A stretch of DNA of 64,000 nucleotides from Aspidiotus rigidus (GCA_035079385.1 JAVHKY010000066.1:248001-312000), one strand, 5' to 3'. Counted from the first letter of the stretch, positions 33,589 through 46,500 are shown. The notes: generated by a model from the letters alone, not told the origin. Numbers and translations: made by a program.

Positions 33589-33875
33589 CCACTTGAAGCC
33601 CTCGAATTAAAAGGGCTTCAGGGATTCAAAAGGGGAAACAGGGTTTTAAATAGGAACTAAATAGGTAGTTTTTACCAAATGAAGCCCGGAGATCCGAGGG
33701 CTTCAGGTTTGTCCCCGTTGAAGCCCTTTCAGCCTCGGAATCCAAAGGGTAACTGGGAAAAAACGGGGACAAGGGGTTCAATAAGGCTTCAAATGGGGGA
33801 TCAGAGGGGTAGTTTTTCCCATTTTCCCCAGGGCTTTAGAGGGGAAACAAATTTACCGGACAAGTTGTACCGATC
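33589..33875 (+). repeat. GAAGCCC hairpin repeat, full length
   Basis: Two diverged tandem units carry GAAGCCCT, AAAGGG, GGTAGTTTTT and GAGGGGAAAC blocks. The right breakpoint of the 2422-bp duplication lies between them. The 33679-33885 frame is repeat-encoded and not a gene. Confidence 0.5.
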
Positions 33876-34199
33876 AAATTTTTAGAGCGTTATTTCTCGT
33901 TGGATACCCTGCCTTCTCCAATGGCGCTCAAATATGAACACCTGAGTTATAGCTACTCCATAGATCTCTGCACGGCTGTAGGTACCTAGGCCTATTCTGT
34001 AATTTTTAGTGCTATATACTTAACTCATAATTGAAAAGTATCAGAAAGTTATTAGAGCGAATATTATCGCATTCAGTGAGTAGGGCCACTTTCCAATTGT
34101 ACTACAACACGCGAATTATAGACTAATCTCTTCTCTCAGAAGTTTGCTCAATTTTTTGAGCTTCCTATTTTTATGTTATACCATTACAGATAAGTTACG

Positions 34200-34509
34200 A
34201 ATGGGTATTCCAATGAAGCAAGTTTTGAATCAGATAAGAGAACATGTTGACCCAAATGATATAAAGCGCATCCACTACGCCGAAATACAAGATATACGTA
34301 ATATAAGAAGGGATTATTGTCTTAATTACATGACGCAAGAAGGGATTATTGTCTTAATTACATGACGCGAATGCACAAAGAGGATTCAATAAGTGTATAT
34401 CTGTTGGTTGAAACCTTACGGAAATTGAAAAACTCGAAAATCACCAGAATACATTTTAATTGTAAATTTGGCACGGATTATTTATATAATGAAAAATTTA
34501 TTCGTTGAT
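34200..34509 (+). pseudogene. Zinc-finger gene exon D with a 32-bp tandem duplication
   Basis: After an ATTACAG acceptor the frame reads KLRMGIPMKQVLNQIREH, HYAEIQDIRNIRRDY, the kind of helical segment that follows the Cys/His domain in this arthropod family. A 32-bp unit AGAAGGGATTATTGTCTTAA... is duplicated (34306-34337, 34338-34369), shifting the frame; the second phase then runs on through KEDSISVYLLVETL to a TGA at 34509. No MULE transposase core follows. Confidence 0.6.
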
Positions 34510-34928
34510 TTGGCGGTTCGCAAGAAAAATGAAGAAAATTGATTTTTGTAGGACGTGTGGCCCTCCTGGGAAAGAGCACCACAATTTACAGGTGATGAAC
34601 TTTCTGGAATTCTTGGGGAGAACATTTCTGACAAATTTGCTCTAAAAACCTCTCAATGTATCATTTTTTTAATGGTTTCTCCGTAGAGTAAGTGTGAAGA
34701 TGAGTAAACAATTATTTCAAACTTGCCCAATTTGATTAATTTCTTATAGTTTCTTCGGTGGAAAACTGAAATTAAAAGAGTATAGGAATGAAAATTACCT
34801 AGAAGAAAAAAAATTTCTGGCAGAGCCAAATAAATAAAGATCATGTTTGCTTTCTTGACTCTGCGTTTTTAATTAGGTAATTTACGTCTGTTCATTAACG
34901 TCTTCTGTGGATACGCACTGTTTCAGAT
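34510..34928. other. Non-coding stretch with a dispersed repeat fragment
   Basis: The sequence GCCAAATAAATAAAGATCAT near 34825 matches 15558, indicating a shared repeat of unknown type. A TTTTTGTAG/GACGTGTGG acceptor-like site at about 34550 opens a short frame with no known domain, not annotated. Confidence 0.3.
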
Positions 34929-34930
34929 TA

Positions 34931-37900
34931 GGCGGCAAACGAGGTGAAGATGAACAGTGTGGTGAAAATGAACGAATCTAGGTTTTTGCGCTGCAGAGTA
35001 TGTTAGCACTGATGTGAAGGTGCTGCAGCCATACCATTTTTTTTTGTTTTGAAGCGAAGTGATAACGCAACACGTTGACGTAGTTGATACGACCACTGGT
35101 GTGATTTTATTTTATCAGCAAAAAAAACGTTCGTGCGACCGCTTGTTTGATCAAATTTTGAAATCTTGAAAAAAGTTCCCCGGTTGTTGGTGAATTCTTC
35201 GGGACTGTCATTGCGAAGTAAGTATTTTGTAGAGAATTTTATCAGCTTTCAGATGCACTTAGTTGCAGGACGCTAAAATAGTTACTTTATGAGATAGAGC
35301 GGAAAAAGTGAAGGGTACCCAAAGTGAAAAGTCAGAAAATGTGTGGTGAAGATGAACGAACAAATTTTTCAATTTATCGGCATATTTATCCAATAAATAC
35401 CGTCTGTAACTGATATTGTATCATTTAATCTAGTATTCTGAGTTACCCGGTACCTATATAATTGATTTTAGAACATATCACATGAAAAAATGCCCAGGAC
35501 ATACGTACGAGAATTAGGTTGCCGGATTAATCATCAGAGATATTCCAAATCAAAATTACAAGAAGCTGTTAGAAGAATCAAATCGAAGACATTATCTTAT
35601 TCCAGCGCTGTAAAACAATATGGAATTCCTCGAGCGACTCTCTGGAATCATGTTAATCATAACGAATTGAAACAGTACGGAGGTCAAACGACGCTTACAG
35701 CTGTTGAAGAAAATGAACTGATCAGTGGAATCGTACTTGCTTCTGAGTGGGGTTATCCATTCACGGGAATGGATGTTCGGTGAGCGTTTTCAATCATTCT
35801 TATCAATATCCAGTAATACCGGTGCCTATCCTGGAAAAAACAGATTTCAATCCCGGCGTGATACTTTTCAGGTTATTGGTGAAAGGTTACCTCGATCGCA
35901 AAGGAATGCGGATCAAGAAATTTAAAGGAAATTTGCCAGGGCTCGAATGGTTGCGATCCTTTTTACAGCGTCACAAATCAGAGCTTTTTCAACGATTCGC
36001 CAACAATATAAAAATATCCAGAGCTTCTGTGAGTAAAGAAATGGTCAGTGATTACCTTCATAATTTAGGTAAGACAATTGCTGGTGTACCCCCAACACAC
36101 GTAATTAATTATGATGAGACTAATTTTACAGATGACCCTGGTCGAGAAAAGGTCATCTGCAAAAGAGGATCAAAGCGTTGTGAGAATATCACTGATACCT
36201 CCAAGTCTTCCACATCTGTTATGATGGCCGGAACCGCTGACGGTCAGGTGCTACCTGCAGTGTACGTTGTATATAAATCGGAAGAACTTTGGGACACGTG
36301 GTGCACAGGTGGACCCCCCAAAGCAAAGTATGGACGTACAAAAAGTGGGTGGTTTGACGAAAGAACATTTGAAAATTGGTTTGACCAAGTTGCTCTGCGA
36401 TACTTTTGAAAACTGAATGACCAAGAAAGTAAAAAAGTGATGATTGGAGACAATGTTTCCAGCCATTTATCAACCCATGTGATTGAAGAATGTAGAAAGA
36501 ATAACATCTCATTTGTACTGCTACCTCCAAATTCAACACATCTGCTGCAACCTTTGGATGTTTGCTTTTTCCGAGGTTTGAAGCAGAAAATATGGCGTTT
36601 TCAATTGCGACAGTGGAAAGCAAAATATAAAGGATGCATCCCAAAAGATACTTTTCCATCTCTGTTGAACTCAACTTTACAGGATATTTCATTGACTGAC
36701 AATGAAAATTTGAAATCGGCATTTCGTTCTTCTGGAATTTATCCATTTGAAAAAGAATCTGTCCTAAAAAAATTGCCAGATACAGAGCCCAAAGAAGAGG
36801 GAAATGGGGAGGACGATTCTTTTTGGTTGTCAGCTATGAAGGAGTTATTTAAAAAGCACCGTTTTTCCAAAAAGACTGCGCCTCGTAGGCGAAAAAAATT
36901 GGATGTCGCCCCTGGTAAGTCGGTGTCTGCCCCAGGTGAAGCGTCATCTGAGGATGAGGAAAGAATGCAAAATGAAATTGATGCACTAATGGAGGAAAGT
37001 TCAGAGTCTGAGGAAAGTTTCGAGTCCAAGGGAAGTTCAAGTTCTGAGACCGAGGAAAGTTTGGACAACAATGAAATTACTCCTTCAATGCAGGCTCTAG
37101 TTCCTCCAAAAAAGGTTCCAGTTGCTCCAAAGCGGTACCGGTACCAGTACCTCCAACAATGGTTCTAGGCCAAAAAGTAATTCCAAAGATGATTCTAGAT
37201 CCAAAGGTATCAGATTTTGTGTTGGTCAGATATCCGTGTGAAAAGAATACAAAGAAGGCTTTCATGGAATTTGTTGGTATAGTACATCAGAGAGCAGGGA
37301 AGAAACTTACAGTTGACTTCTTGCGTTCTTACCTCGGACGTCATGATGTGTTTCATTGGCCCCACCTGAAAGATCAGGATGTGATTGATCTTTCTAGGGT
37401 GGAAAAAGTCTTGGAAAAGCCGACAGAAGCTAGAGGACGATTTCAATTTTCAGAAGCAGTTTATTAAACTTACAAAAATAGGGTACCTATCTTAAGTTAC
37501 CTACCATACTTATTCTAGTTTTACCTACTGACTTTTTCTTGTCATTTCTTGTCATTATTGCCTTATGTAAACCAAAGGTGTTACCTAGGACTTTTTTTTT
37601 TGACTTATTTGTTTTCAAATTATTTGTAAGTTCTTTCTTATTGCCTATTATTGCATGTAATGTAGGTACTACTTCCCTAATAATATTTACTTACATGCAA
37701 ACATTCCTAATGTGTTCATTTTCCCTAAAAAATTAAAATAAATTGTTTTCTATTCGCATTTTGACACATTCTTTTTTTAAAAATTTGAATTTCTGTTCAT
37801 ATTCACCTCCTTGGACGTTCTAGACGTCATTTAAGATGGAAAAACATGGGTGTTCATTTTCACCCCATCCCATGTGGTGAAGGCGAACAAACTTTGAGCT

Positions 37901-38065
37901 TTTAAAAAAAGCACATTTTTGGTGATTTATTTTTTTCTCCTCATACATTCTGTTCCTGAGGGTTGAACCTTTCCAATGACACCTTAACCACGTTTCTACC
38001 TTTAAAAATGAGAGAGTTACCTCAAAAGAGCTCAGAATCTGTTCATCTTCACCTCAGTTGCCGAG
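34931..38065 (+). mobile_element. Pogo-like DNA transposon (3135 bp, TA target duplication)
   Basis: The ends are imperfect 27-bp inverted repeats sharing CGGCAA and GAGGTGAAGATGAACAG, with TA directly outside both (34929-34930, 38066-38067), as expected for Tc1/mariner/pogo. Extra copies of GTGAAGATGAAC or its complement lie inside both ends (34959, 35343, 37791, 37849), likely transposase-binding repeats. The transposase occupies 35490-37467. An AATAAA follows near 37736. Confidence 0.75.
35490..37467 (+). pseudogene. Pogo/Tigger-like transposase, spliced, one stop and one frameshift
   Basis: The ATG at 35490 starts a Psq-type helix-turn-helix (YSKSKLQEAVRRIKSKTLSY, YGIPRATLWNHV). A 92-bp intron, 35780-35871 (GTGAGC...TTTTCAG), is required to keep phase: GMDV-R-LLVKGYLDRKG. 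The DDE_1-type catalytic core shows INYDETNF, MIGDNVSSH and LLQPLDVCFF, i.e. three acidic residues. An in-frame TGA at 36407-36409 interrupts the core, and a one-base shift near 37140 in a GGTACC repeat separates the acidic tail from the C-terminal segment that ends at 37467. Otherwise it is full length. Intact enzyme cuts and pastes the element at TA sites. Confidence 0.85.
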
Positions 38066-38067
38066 TA

Positions 38068-38600
38068 CCTAGATAACACAAAACATATCGTCATCAAACA
38101 ACGAGCGGCGAAGAAATGAAAATAATGATGAAGCTCGACACCTCGTGCAATCATTCCGTCAGTAGTAAAACCAATGGCTCAGAAAGGGATCGCAATGGAA
38201 CTGCTGATTCACTAACAGTAAATATTGAGTAGAGGCAAGTTCTGTGAACGACTTTTATTGAAGGCAGTTCTGGGTTACCAATGATCTTGTAATTTTCTAA
38301 AACATAGGTACCGGTAGATGTACATTGGTAAACTCGTTACACGCCTTTGGGCTAAAATTCCATTCTTAGTATATTACTAAACTAGTGAGAAAAAATAGCG
38401 ATTTTTAAACGAGTGCCGTTATAGAAAAACAAGGTGAATCCGAGTTATTAAGCTAGGTACGCACGAGTCGTCCATCGCTATCTTGACCACGATTTTAGTA
38501 TATTCTATTTTTCCAAAACGACATTATAGGAAAGTGTTTTGTCTTCCAAAGAGTTTGATCATAGTAGCCTACCATGAGCGAAGCGAGTGGACTAAAATAG
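38068..38600 (+). other. Flank with a candidate short exon
   Basis: An ATG at about 38116 opens a polar frame (SSKTNGSERDRNG) that reaches a GTAAAT donor-like site near 38219. It might be a 5' exon of host-like gene 2, but the phase to the exon at 38601 does not fit, so I leave it as a candidate. Nothing else is recognised. Confidence 0.25.
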
Positions 38601-38800
38601 TATTGTCATTGGTCAAAACGGGGATAATGAATTAGCGCTATCAGATTCGCCAGTAACAAATGACAATCATCCTGAAGTACGAAGGGTGAACAGCAGAAAC
38701 AAGATTGGGAAGTCATTGAAAACTATTGGAAAGGAGGGAGATTGGCAAGTACGAATTGTGTGGAAGCGATCAGCAATAAAAGTGACATTAGCCCAATTTG
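38601..38800 (+). CDS. Host-like gene 2, exon before the provirus
   Basis: The frame is open from an AAAATAG acceptor-like site and runs to a TTTG/GTAGGT donor at 38801 in phase 1. It encodes a polar, basic stretch (EVRRVNSRNKIGKSLKTIGK, WKRSAIKVTLAQF). It joins 56434 in phase, completing a GAT codon, across a 17.6-kb intron that consists almost wholly of the palindromic provirus. No family recognised. Confidence 0.5.
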
Positions 38801-38837
38801 GTAGGTAGATGATGAGTGCAAAATTATTCTTTCCGCG

Positions 38838-38876
38838 TGTTAGTATTCCATACTTGTCTAATGCTCTTCTTTACCG
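38838..38876 (+). repeat. 39-bp fragment of the LTR start, plus orientation
   Basis: These 39 bases equal the first 39 bases of the plus-arm LTR (TGTTAGTATTCCATACTTGT ...). They then switch abruptly at 38876/38877 to the reverse complement of the LTR end, lacking its last 4 bases. They provide the left integrase end of the composite. Confidence 0.9.
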
Positions 38877-39452
38877 AGCTTCCAATCGATCGAGCACGAG
38901 AAATCAAGATTGTTTATTCTTTGAAATAAATACAAAAAATGATATGTTCTTACTATGCGATTGACGCTACTTCGTCCGGACTTGGATTCAGAGATTACGA
39001 CTGACTGACTGACTACTTGTCTTAGCTTCGAGGAGCTTTTATAAGAAAAGGGGTTCGGTAGCGATCTCGAAGCGTCTCTCGAAATTGTTCTTGTCTCGTC
39101 TTAACCCTTTTACGATTGACCACATGATTTCCAAAACGCGTTTAGACGTTTTATGATCAAAGGCGAAGATTCAAGAAGTTAATCCTACCGACATACCTCA
39201 ATACGTATTAAGTCAGCTAATTAAATCTAGTTGCACCAACTCGACTATCTTGTCGGATCACCCCTATTGTTAGGAATAAATAAGGACAATTTTATGATCC
39301 AAAACGAGGGTTTTGGGTGGTAGACAACGGATTCTCGCTTTGAGTCGTAAAAGTAACAGAAATGTGGAAATATGATTTTAATAGTTGTCCAGCGACAAAG
39401 GTATGCCGTATCACGGTAAAGAAGAGCATTAGACAAGTATGGAATACTAACA
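38877..39452 (-). repeat. 3' LTR of the minus arm (576 of 580 bp)
   Basis: Reverse complement of 55816-56391 with only a few substitutions visible (for example in the ACGTATC/ACATATC and TTTATTT/TTGATTT words near the LTR end). The missing 4 terminal bases fall at the junction with the 39-bp fragment. Confidence 0.9.
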
Positions 39453-39783
39453 CCTTCCCCCTAAAATGAAATTTTGAGGAACGAAAAATTTAAGTACAAG
39501 ACACCTACTAAGTGGGATAGTCCGAACTAATAGCGCCGTTTGATAAACATTCTGTGAACATAATTATCATAGTAATATACAAAGTAAAAAGTAAATGCGT
39601 CAAATATTGAGACATAAAAATACATAAAATGAAAATTAAACTTAATTCGAACATGAAGGGATTTTTTGATTATACCTAATACGTTAGATTTCAATAGGAG
39701 AGAATCTTATTCGTGGTAACGAATACAAAGGAAAATAATAAAAAAAAGAAAAACACAAAATTATTACAAACCGGGAACAACTG

Positions 39784-40386
39784 TTAGAAGGGTAAAGGAA
39801 TATATTCAGGTTCATCGTCGTCGTCAGACGGTAACAGATCACCACATGGATCGTCTGGTATTGTGATTTGGGTGTAATAAACGCCGGGCAGTAGTTTTTT
39901 CTCTCGTTTGATACATTGAAACTCGAGTCTATTCCAGGCATTGTTGCGTTGGACGCATACAATCCTGTTGCCGTAACTTGACTGGAAGTGAGTCACGAAC
40001 GAAGTGACTTCTACGTACCATCGGTCTCGGATGTTCGTAATCAGAGGTACCGTTAGGTTGCTTCGGTATAAGAGATGCAGTGCCTCTAATAACTCCAATT
40101 GTTCGTCGTAGATTCGCGGACATTTGACAGAATCAGCGGTGAAAATCAGGACCTGGTTGTTCGATTGGCGAGTTATATTAATTTGCGGTAGATATATTAC
40201 TCGATTGAGGAGTCGCTCGATGATGTAGCGTATGTGGTATAAGCGAAATTCGGTGCCTTCGTCCTCTGGTTTGGGGAGGTTGATAAATGTGCAGAGTCCC
40301 CATTTAGGTTTCTTCACCAAGCAATATTTCAAATATTCGCGAAGGGCGAATATGCTAACGACGAGTTCTTCTAACGTTGCCGGCAT
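39784..40386 (-). CDS. Accessory ORF of the provirus, minus arm (200 aa)
   Basis: Identical protein to the plus-arm ORF at 54882-55484, read on the minus strand from the ATG at 40386; see that entry for detail. It lies between env and the LTR. Confidence 0.75.
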   Translation of the reverse strand: MPATLEELVVSIFALREYLKYCLVKKPKWGLCTFINLPKPEDEGTEFRLYHIRYIIERLLNRVIYLPQINITRQSNNQVLIFTADSVKCPRIYDEQLELLEALHLLYRSNLTVPLITNIRDRWYVEVTSFVTHFQSSYGNRIVCVQRNNAWNRLEFQCIKREKKLLPGVYYTQITIPDDPCGDLLPSDDDDEPEYIPLPF

Positions 40387-40513
40387 TCTATGCACATAAG
40401 TTATAAGTAGAATTAGGAATAAGGAGTGGGTTTCTTAGGATTAGAATTAGATATATGGATAGACAAACGGGGAATAATATATATGTATATATAACATTGT
40501 TCAAAACGCGATT

Positions 40514-43500
40514 CTACGCTATTTTAACTGCTCTTGTCCGCAAACGATACGGACGTCCTGAAGTTGACGGTGTTGGAGACTCCTGATGTTGAGGGACTTC
40601 TTCATTTCTGGCGGGAGAATTTCCATGAAGTACTTCTAAGACCTGTTCCACTACTGGGGAATTTAGGCGAAGTAATTCGTGGGCTTGTTCTACTTGCGTT
40701 GACGGACGCGACCCAAAACAACAGCCAAGAAATGGAAGGAGAGAACTTAAGGACCACGCTACTATTGGGCAACATTTTAATAGCCAATAGATTCCTACTC
40801 CAAGAAGAGACAACCCAATAGTATATCCAAGCCACGACGTTTGTTCTTGCAATCGTTCGTGACCGGTGCGTAAATCTAGTATTTTTTCGTAATCATCAAT
40901 CTTATGCGCTAAGACTTTTAACTCTTTAGAATTTAAATCTGTTACTCTAATAGGTTGGAGTTTTCCTCGCGTGAAATTGAACGTATTGGTATTGGGAATT
41001 AATTCGATATCTGTTAGTGGTACGTAATGGGTATATGTGTGATTGTACTTTGTGGTAGACATTATTAATCCATTTGAAGTATAGACTCGACAGTTATCTT
41101 CTAAAAAGAGTAAACCCGTGCCTACAGCATATAAATCCAATATTTTTTCCCTGTTAACGCATTCGATTGAAATTGTTTCGCCTTTTGTTAGGCTAAAAAG
41201 CCACCGATTTCCCATAAGAGGATACCATACTGACATTTCTGAAAATATAGTTTTAACATCGCAAGTGAAAGGGATAGTTGCATTTTTATTTAAAAACAAC
41301 ATTGTTTCGCAATTGTTTTCTGGATTTGTATATTCTAAGATCGTTAAATGGCAGAGAAATGTTCCTTCCAAAATTTCGCTGCACACACTCAGATCTTTTA
41401 ACACCGCTCTCTTAGTTCGTACCTTATTTATAATAAAGTAATCGTTGGAAGGTTGAATGAATCGATGAACTAGAGGGGAATCTTTCATGCTTACTGGAAA
41501 TGGTAAGATTTTGAAAAGATCAAAATCCTGATTTTGTGCTAAGGGAATGTGTATGGTGAAAACTAGGCGATTTTGATCAGTAAAAATTATATCTATTTTA
41601 CAGAGATCAATGAATGTATGAATTGAAAGCGGATCGACTGCGAATGGAAATGTTTTATCATTTGGTAATTGTACCAGACTTAACTCTCTACTGAGTTCTG
41701 AAGGCTTTATGATACTAGGGTGTAAAATCCCTTTTTTCGCAAAGAGTATGCCCGTAGTAAGCGTGTCATACTCTTCTATAGCTTGTTGTAACATTGAAGT
41801 TAAAATTAATTCATTCTCGATGAATAATTCTCTCAAAACGGTCATGTTTAAATTTTGCTCGGTTTGTTCCATAAAATTCCCTATGACCAGAAAATTATTT
41901 TTTAGAGCTTGCTCATTATTCTGCAAAGTAGCTAGTGTTGTGTTGAAATCGAGGATACTACTTTTTATAATGTGAAACTGCTCCCGAACCAACTCTCTTA
42001 TATTTTCCGTGTCTCCTAAGACCTTCTCTATTGAAGAATCGTAACGTCTATGATCATCAGAATCAGGTGTACCCGTGAGCCATTTTTGAATTGTTGAAAG
42101 TTGTGGAATAAGGCCATAGTCAAGGAATCTTTTGCTTCGTTTTAGAGAGTGATGAACTAAATTTTGTATATTTTCATATCCTTCTTCTAACTTAATTCTA
42201 TAGGTGCTAATAAACGAGGATCGCTTATAACATTCATAACTCTGCGTCCGATTTTTTATTTGCATTTGATGACAAAGGTCATTTACCGTTTTCATTGATT
42301 GATCTAGAAACTCATGGCGTTGCCTGTACAAATCCATATCCCGAAAGGTAATAAAATTCCAGATGGAATTGGTTAATTTTGCTCTGCCTAGATTCTCAAA
42401 ATATATGCCTGACTTATGAGTTATTGGAAAAATAGCGTTCTTTACGTTGCCTGCCTGTACAATTGGTGAGTTTACAAGAATTAAGAGAAGAATGGGAATG
42501 AGACCTAAGTTCATTCGAGTTGCATTTCTCCTTGTAAGAGGTTGAGTACGTTCATCTGCGGCTATATTCGCATCAGTACATGGTCTCAACATATCAAAAT
42601 GGTAGGGGTTGTGTTTCCGACCTACCTTAACCTTAACAGTATGATTGTCATTCACCTTGAGAATTCTATAAGGACCTATATATTCTGGATCCATTTTCCT
42701 CGCGCGCCCAACCTGATGAGACTTATTTTTGATATATACTAAGTCGCCTTCCTGGAAATCATGAGGGTTTAGTCTACGATCATACCTCTCTTTTGACTCT
42801 TCCTTACTTTTTATAAGGTTTTCCCTGGCAAGCCTATGACTATTGGTGAGACGAAGTTTTAATTGACTGTGATAGTCATCATATGTATATTGAAACGTGG
42901 GGTTCGTTGTTATAGAGCTAGGCACACGAGCTGGGTGGCCAAAGACGAGTTCGTATGGCGTTTTCTTGGTTGAGGCATGGACATGGCTATTGTAACAAAA
43001 TACTGCATGAAATACATATTCATCCCAATTATCCTGAGTAGATCTTGTAAAATGCTTTAAATAATCCTTCAACGACGAATGCCAGCGTTCAAGCGCGCCA
43101 TTGCTACGAGGCCAATACAAGGAAGTGAAAATATGTCGAATTTTGTAAATTCTCATTAAGGCTTTTATAACCTCAGAGGCAAAATTGGTCCCGTTATCAC
43201 TTTGCACCTTTTCTGGGATACCGAAAATAGAGATAAATTTGTTTAATTCTTCGGCAACGACGAGGGCTTCCCCTGAATTAATAGGTATTGCGTAAGAAAA
43301 ACGACTCAGGTCGTCTTGGAGAGTGAAGATAAATCTATTTCCGCGTTCAGTGATGGGCAATGGGCCTACTAAATCAATGAAGATTTTCTCAAAGGGACGA
43401 GTGCTAGTTGTAGTTATTTCTAACGGACTTCTAATGGGATTTCTATTTACCTTGTTTACTTGACACTGGTGACATTTTTTAATATAGGCAGTAATATCTC

Positions 43501-46500
43501 CTTTGAGATCATCCCAAATGTACAGATCTTTCATTTTATTGTAAGTTCTCCAAAATCCGCAGTGGCCTGCTTCAGGTGTGCTGTGATTCAAATTTAGCAA
43601 ATTTTCCTTTTCCTCTTCTTTCACCTGAATTTTCTGATTTAAGCAAATTGTTGGCTTGATATTTGTGTCCTTAAAGAGGTAGTGAATGATAACCTTAAAT
43701 TTCTCGAGATTAATTCGTTCATGGACATCTCCTAATTTTTCAATGAATATTTCCTTCAAACCTTTCCTTTCTGCAACATTTTTTGCTACTTGTAAAGAAG
43801 AGAAAATGTCCTCATATTTTCCTGAATCATAATAATCTTCCTTATACGCGCATAAAATTAAATTATAATCCTTACGTCTTGTGTGGTGAGCTTGACCAGT
43901 GAGCATGACTGGAAATTTTGTTAGCCCATATTTCCTGGTTTTATTCAGGAATTCCCTCAATTCTACATCATTTGGTCTGGTGGCAGAAAATAGGATGATT
44001 GATTTTTTCGTAAAGACCGAATCATTAATAATATTTACTTTGATTTCTTCTTTAGAAGCAATATTTTCGCGTAACATCCCTTTATAGTCGTGAATTTGCC
44101 CCAAAAGAATTGTAAATTGATGTACAGGCGTTGCTATCGGATTGGGTATGCGACTGAGTGCATCCGCTACCTGATTTGATTTCCCGGGACGGTATAAAAT
44201 ATCAAATTGATACTCTTCTAACTTCAATCTCCATCGTAAGAGTCTACTGTTTCCTCCCTCCTTCACTTTCGATAACCAAATGAGGGGGCGATGATCTGTG
44301 TAAATTACAAATTTTTTACCGAAAAGATACGAACGAAAGTGTTTTGTTCCAAATATGACTGCTAGGAGTTCCTTTTCAGTAACCGAATAATTCAATTCTG
44401 CCTTATTTAATACTCGACTGGCGTAAGCTATAGGCAGATCATTTGGTGGGGTACCTTGTGATAACACTGCACCTATACTTGCGTTTGATGCGTCGCAAGT
44501 GAGGATAAATTCTTTAGAAAAATCAGGAAATTTTAATATTAGATCACTAATAAGTAAATTCTTTAACTCGTTGAATGCTTTTTCCTGAGCTTCGCCCCAT
44601 TCAAATGTTTCACCCTTCCTCAGTAACTTAGTCAGAGGTCTTGCAATTTCCGAAAAATTTTTTATAAACCGTCGATAATATCCCACAAATCCTAAGAAAG
44701 CCTGTAACTCCTTAACCTTGGAGGGTGCAGGATATTCGCTAACTACGGCAATTTTTCCTGGGTCGGGGAGTACTCCAAACTCGTTGACAACGTGACCCAA
44801 ATACTGAACTTCCCTTTTTAAAAATTCACACTTCTCTGGTTGTAATTTCAAGTTGTAGTGTCTCAACCTTTTAAAAACTGATAGTAACTTCTCTTGGTGG
44901 GTGACTAAATCGGGGGCATGGATAATAATATCATCTAAATAAACCATGGCTCGATCTGGCGTTAGGCCTGAGAGACATGCATGCATGGCTCTCATAAATG
45001 TAGAGGGTGCTCCCGTGAGTCCAAAAGGGATTCTCAAAAATTCCCAGTGACCTCCCATAGTAGAAAAAGCAGTTTTTTCAATATCTTTCTCTTCCATTTT
45101 TAGTTGGTGATAACCACTGGCTAGATCTAGACACGTAAAATACTTTGCCGAACCTAAATCTTCTAAAATTTCGTTAATTTGAGGTAAGGGGTAACTTTGT
45201 CCAATAGTTACCTCATTCAGGCGTCTATAGTCGACAACTAACCTCCACTTCTTATTTCCTTCTTTATCTACTCCCTTCTTTGGAACAATCCACAAAGGGG
45301 CGTTCCACGGCGACATACTAGGTCTAATGATTCCGTCTTCTAACATCTGATCTACCTGTTTTTTAATTTCTCCTTTTAAAGCGTGAGGTTGCCTATAATT
45401 TTTTATATTAATTGGAGTTTCATCCTTCAATCGAATCTCATGCTTAGCTATGGTGGAGAAGGTCAACTTATCTCCCTTCAGATGAAAGATATCCTGAAAT
45501 TTAAGGCAGATAGACTGAATAACTTGCTTCTCTTCAGCGTTCAAATGTGACAAATCTAAATTTTCTTTCAACTGCTCATACCTTTCTTCCTTACTTGGTG
45601 CCTGATCCTGGCTAGGTTGTGTTAGGAGAATGGTTGTGGGTTCTTGCGGAAATTCTTCTAACTTAATTAAGGCTGTCTCGTATAAATATTCGTTTTTTGA
45701 TAAATTTAATAACGTAGCCTTTGCATAACCCGTGTCTTCTACGCGCGTTACCGCTCGAGAAAGAAAGATATTTTCTTTTAATTGTAATCCTGGAATTATT
45801 CCTTCCCCAATTTCTGGGTTCTCGACCTCTATATCAACTAAAGTTTCCGAACGGGGAGCGACGTAAATTTGAGAGATCCACAACTGATTACTTCGAATGG
45901 GTTCCATAAATTTTTTCCTTTCTTCAAACTCATCAAGTCTATGGAAGGGTATCCCGTACTTACATCCCTTCAAAATTAATTCTTTTGTCTCAAAATTAAT
46001 AAACCTTGCCCATTTATCGAAGAAATCGATACCAAGGAGACCATCAACAGGGACTCCATGCTCCTCTTTTAATAATTGAACCTTGTGTTTAATTTCTCCT
46101 TGTGGTTTAAATGTAAAACAGACGTTAGCCGATCCCAAAGTTTTTATTGGATTTTTTCCATCAACTCCTACCATCTCTAAACTTTCATCTGACCAAAACC
46201 AAGTTCGGGGTTTTAACCTATTCCCCTTAATGACTGTCACCGCAGCCCCAGCGTCTAGTAGGAGATTTAATTTTCCTGAGATGGCTTCGTCTGTAAATAA
46301 TTCTACATAGATGAGTGCCTTCCTTGACAGGGTATCCAAAGCATAAATCCCAGTCGAACTTAAATAATTTCCAGAAGATCCCGGTCGTGAAAGCGTATTA
46401 TTTCTGTTACCAGGGGGAGAATGTGGCTGATTTGTTCTAAAATTTCGTGAGTCCCTATTTTTTGCGTCCTTCTCCTTCTTTAACTCACATTGAGATGCTA

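Larger units (their letters stand above)
31292..33713 (+). repeat. Tandem duplication, unit 2 (2422 bp)
   Basis: Second copy of the unit above. The LINE fragment at 31292-31806 is therefore not an independent insertion. Sequence beyond 33713 continues the hairpin repeat uninterrupted, so unit 2 keeps the original right flank and unit 1 the original left flank. Confidence 0.9.

Noticed and set aside
40534..40821. Plus-strand 95-aa frame and similar frames opposite the polyprotein
   Set aside because: They are antisense shadows of the polyprotein, present symmetrically in both arms.
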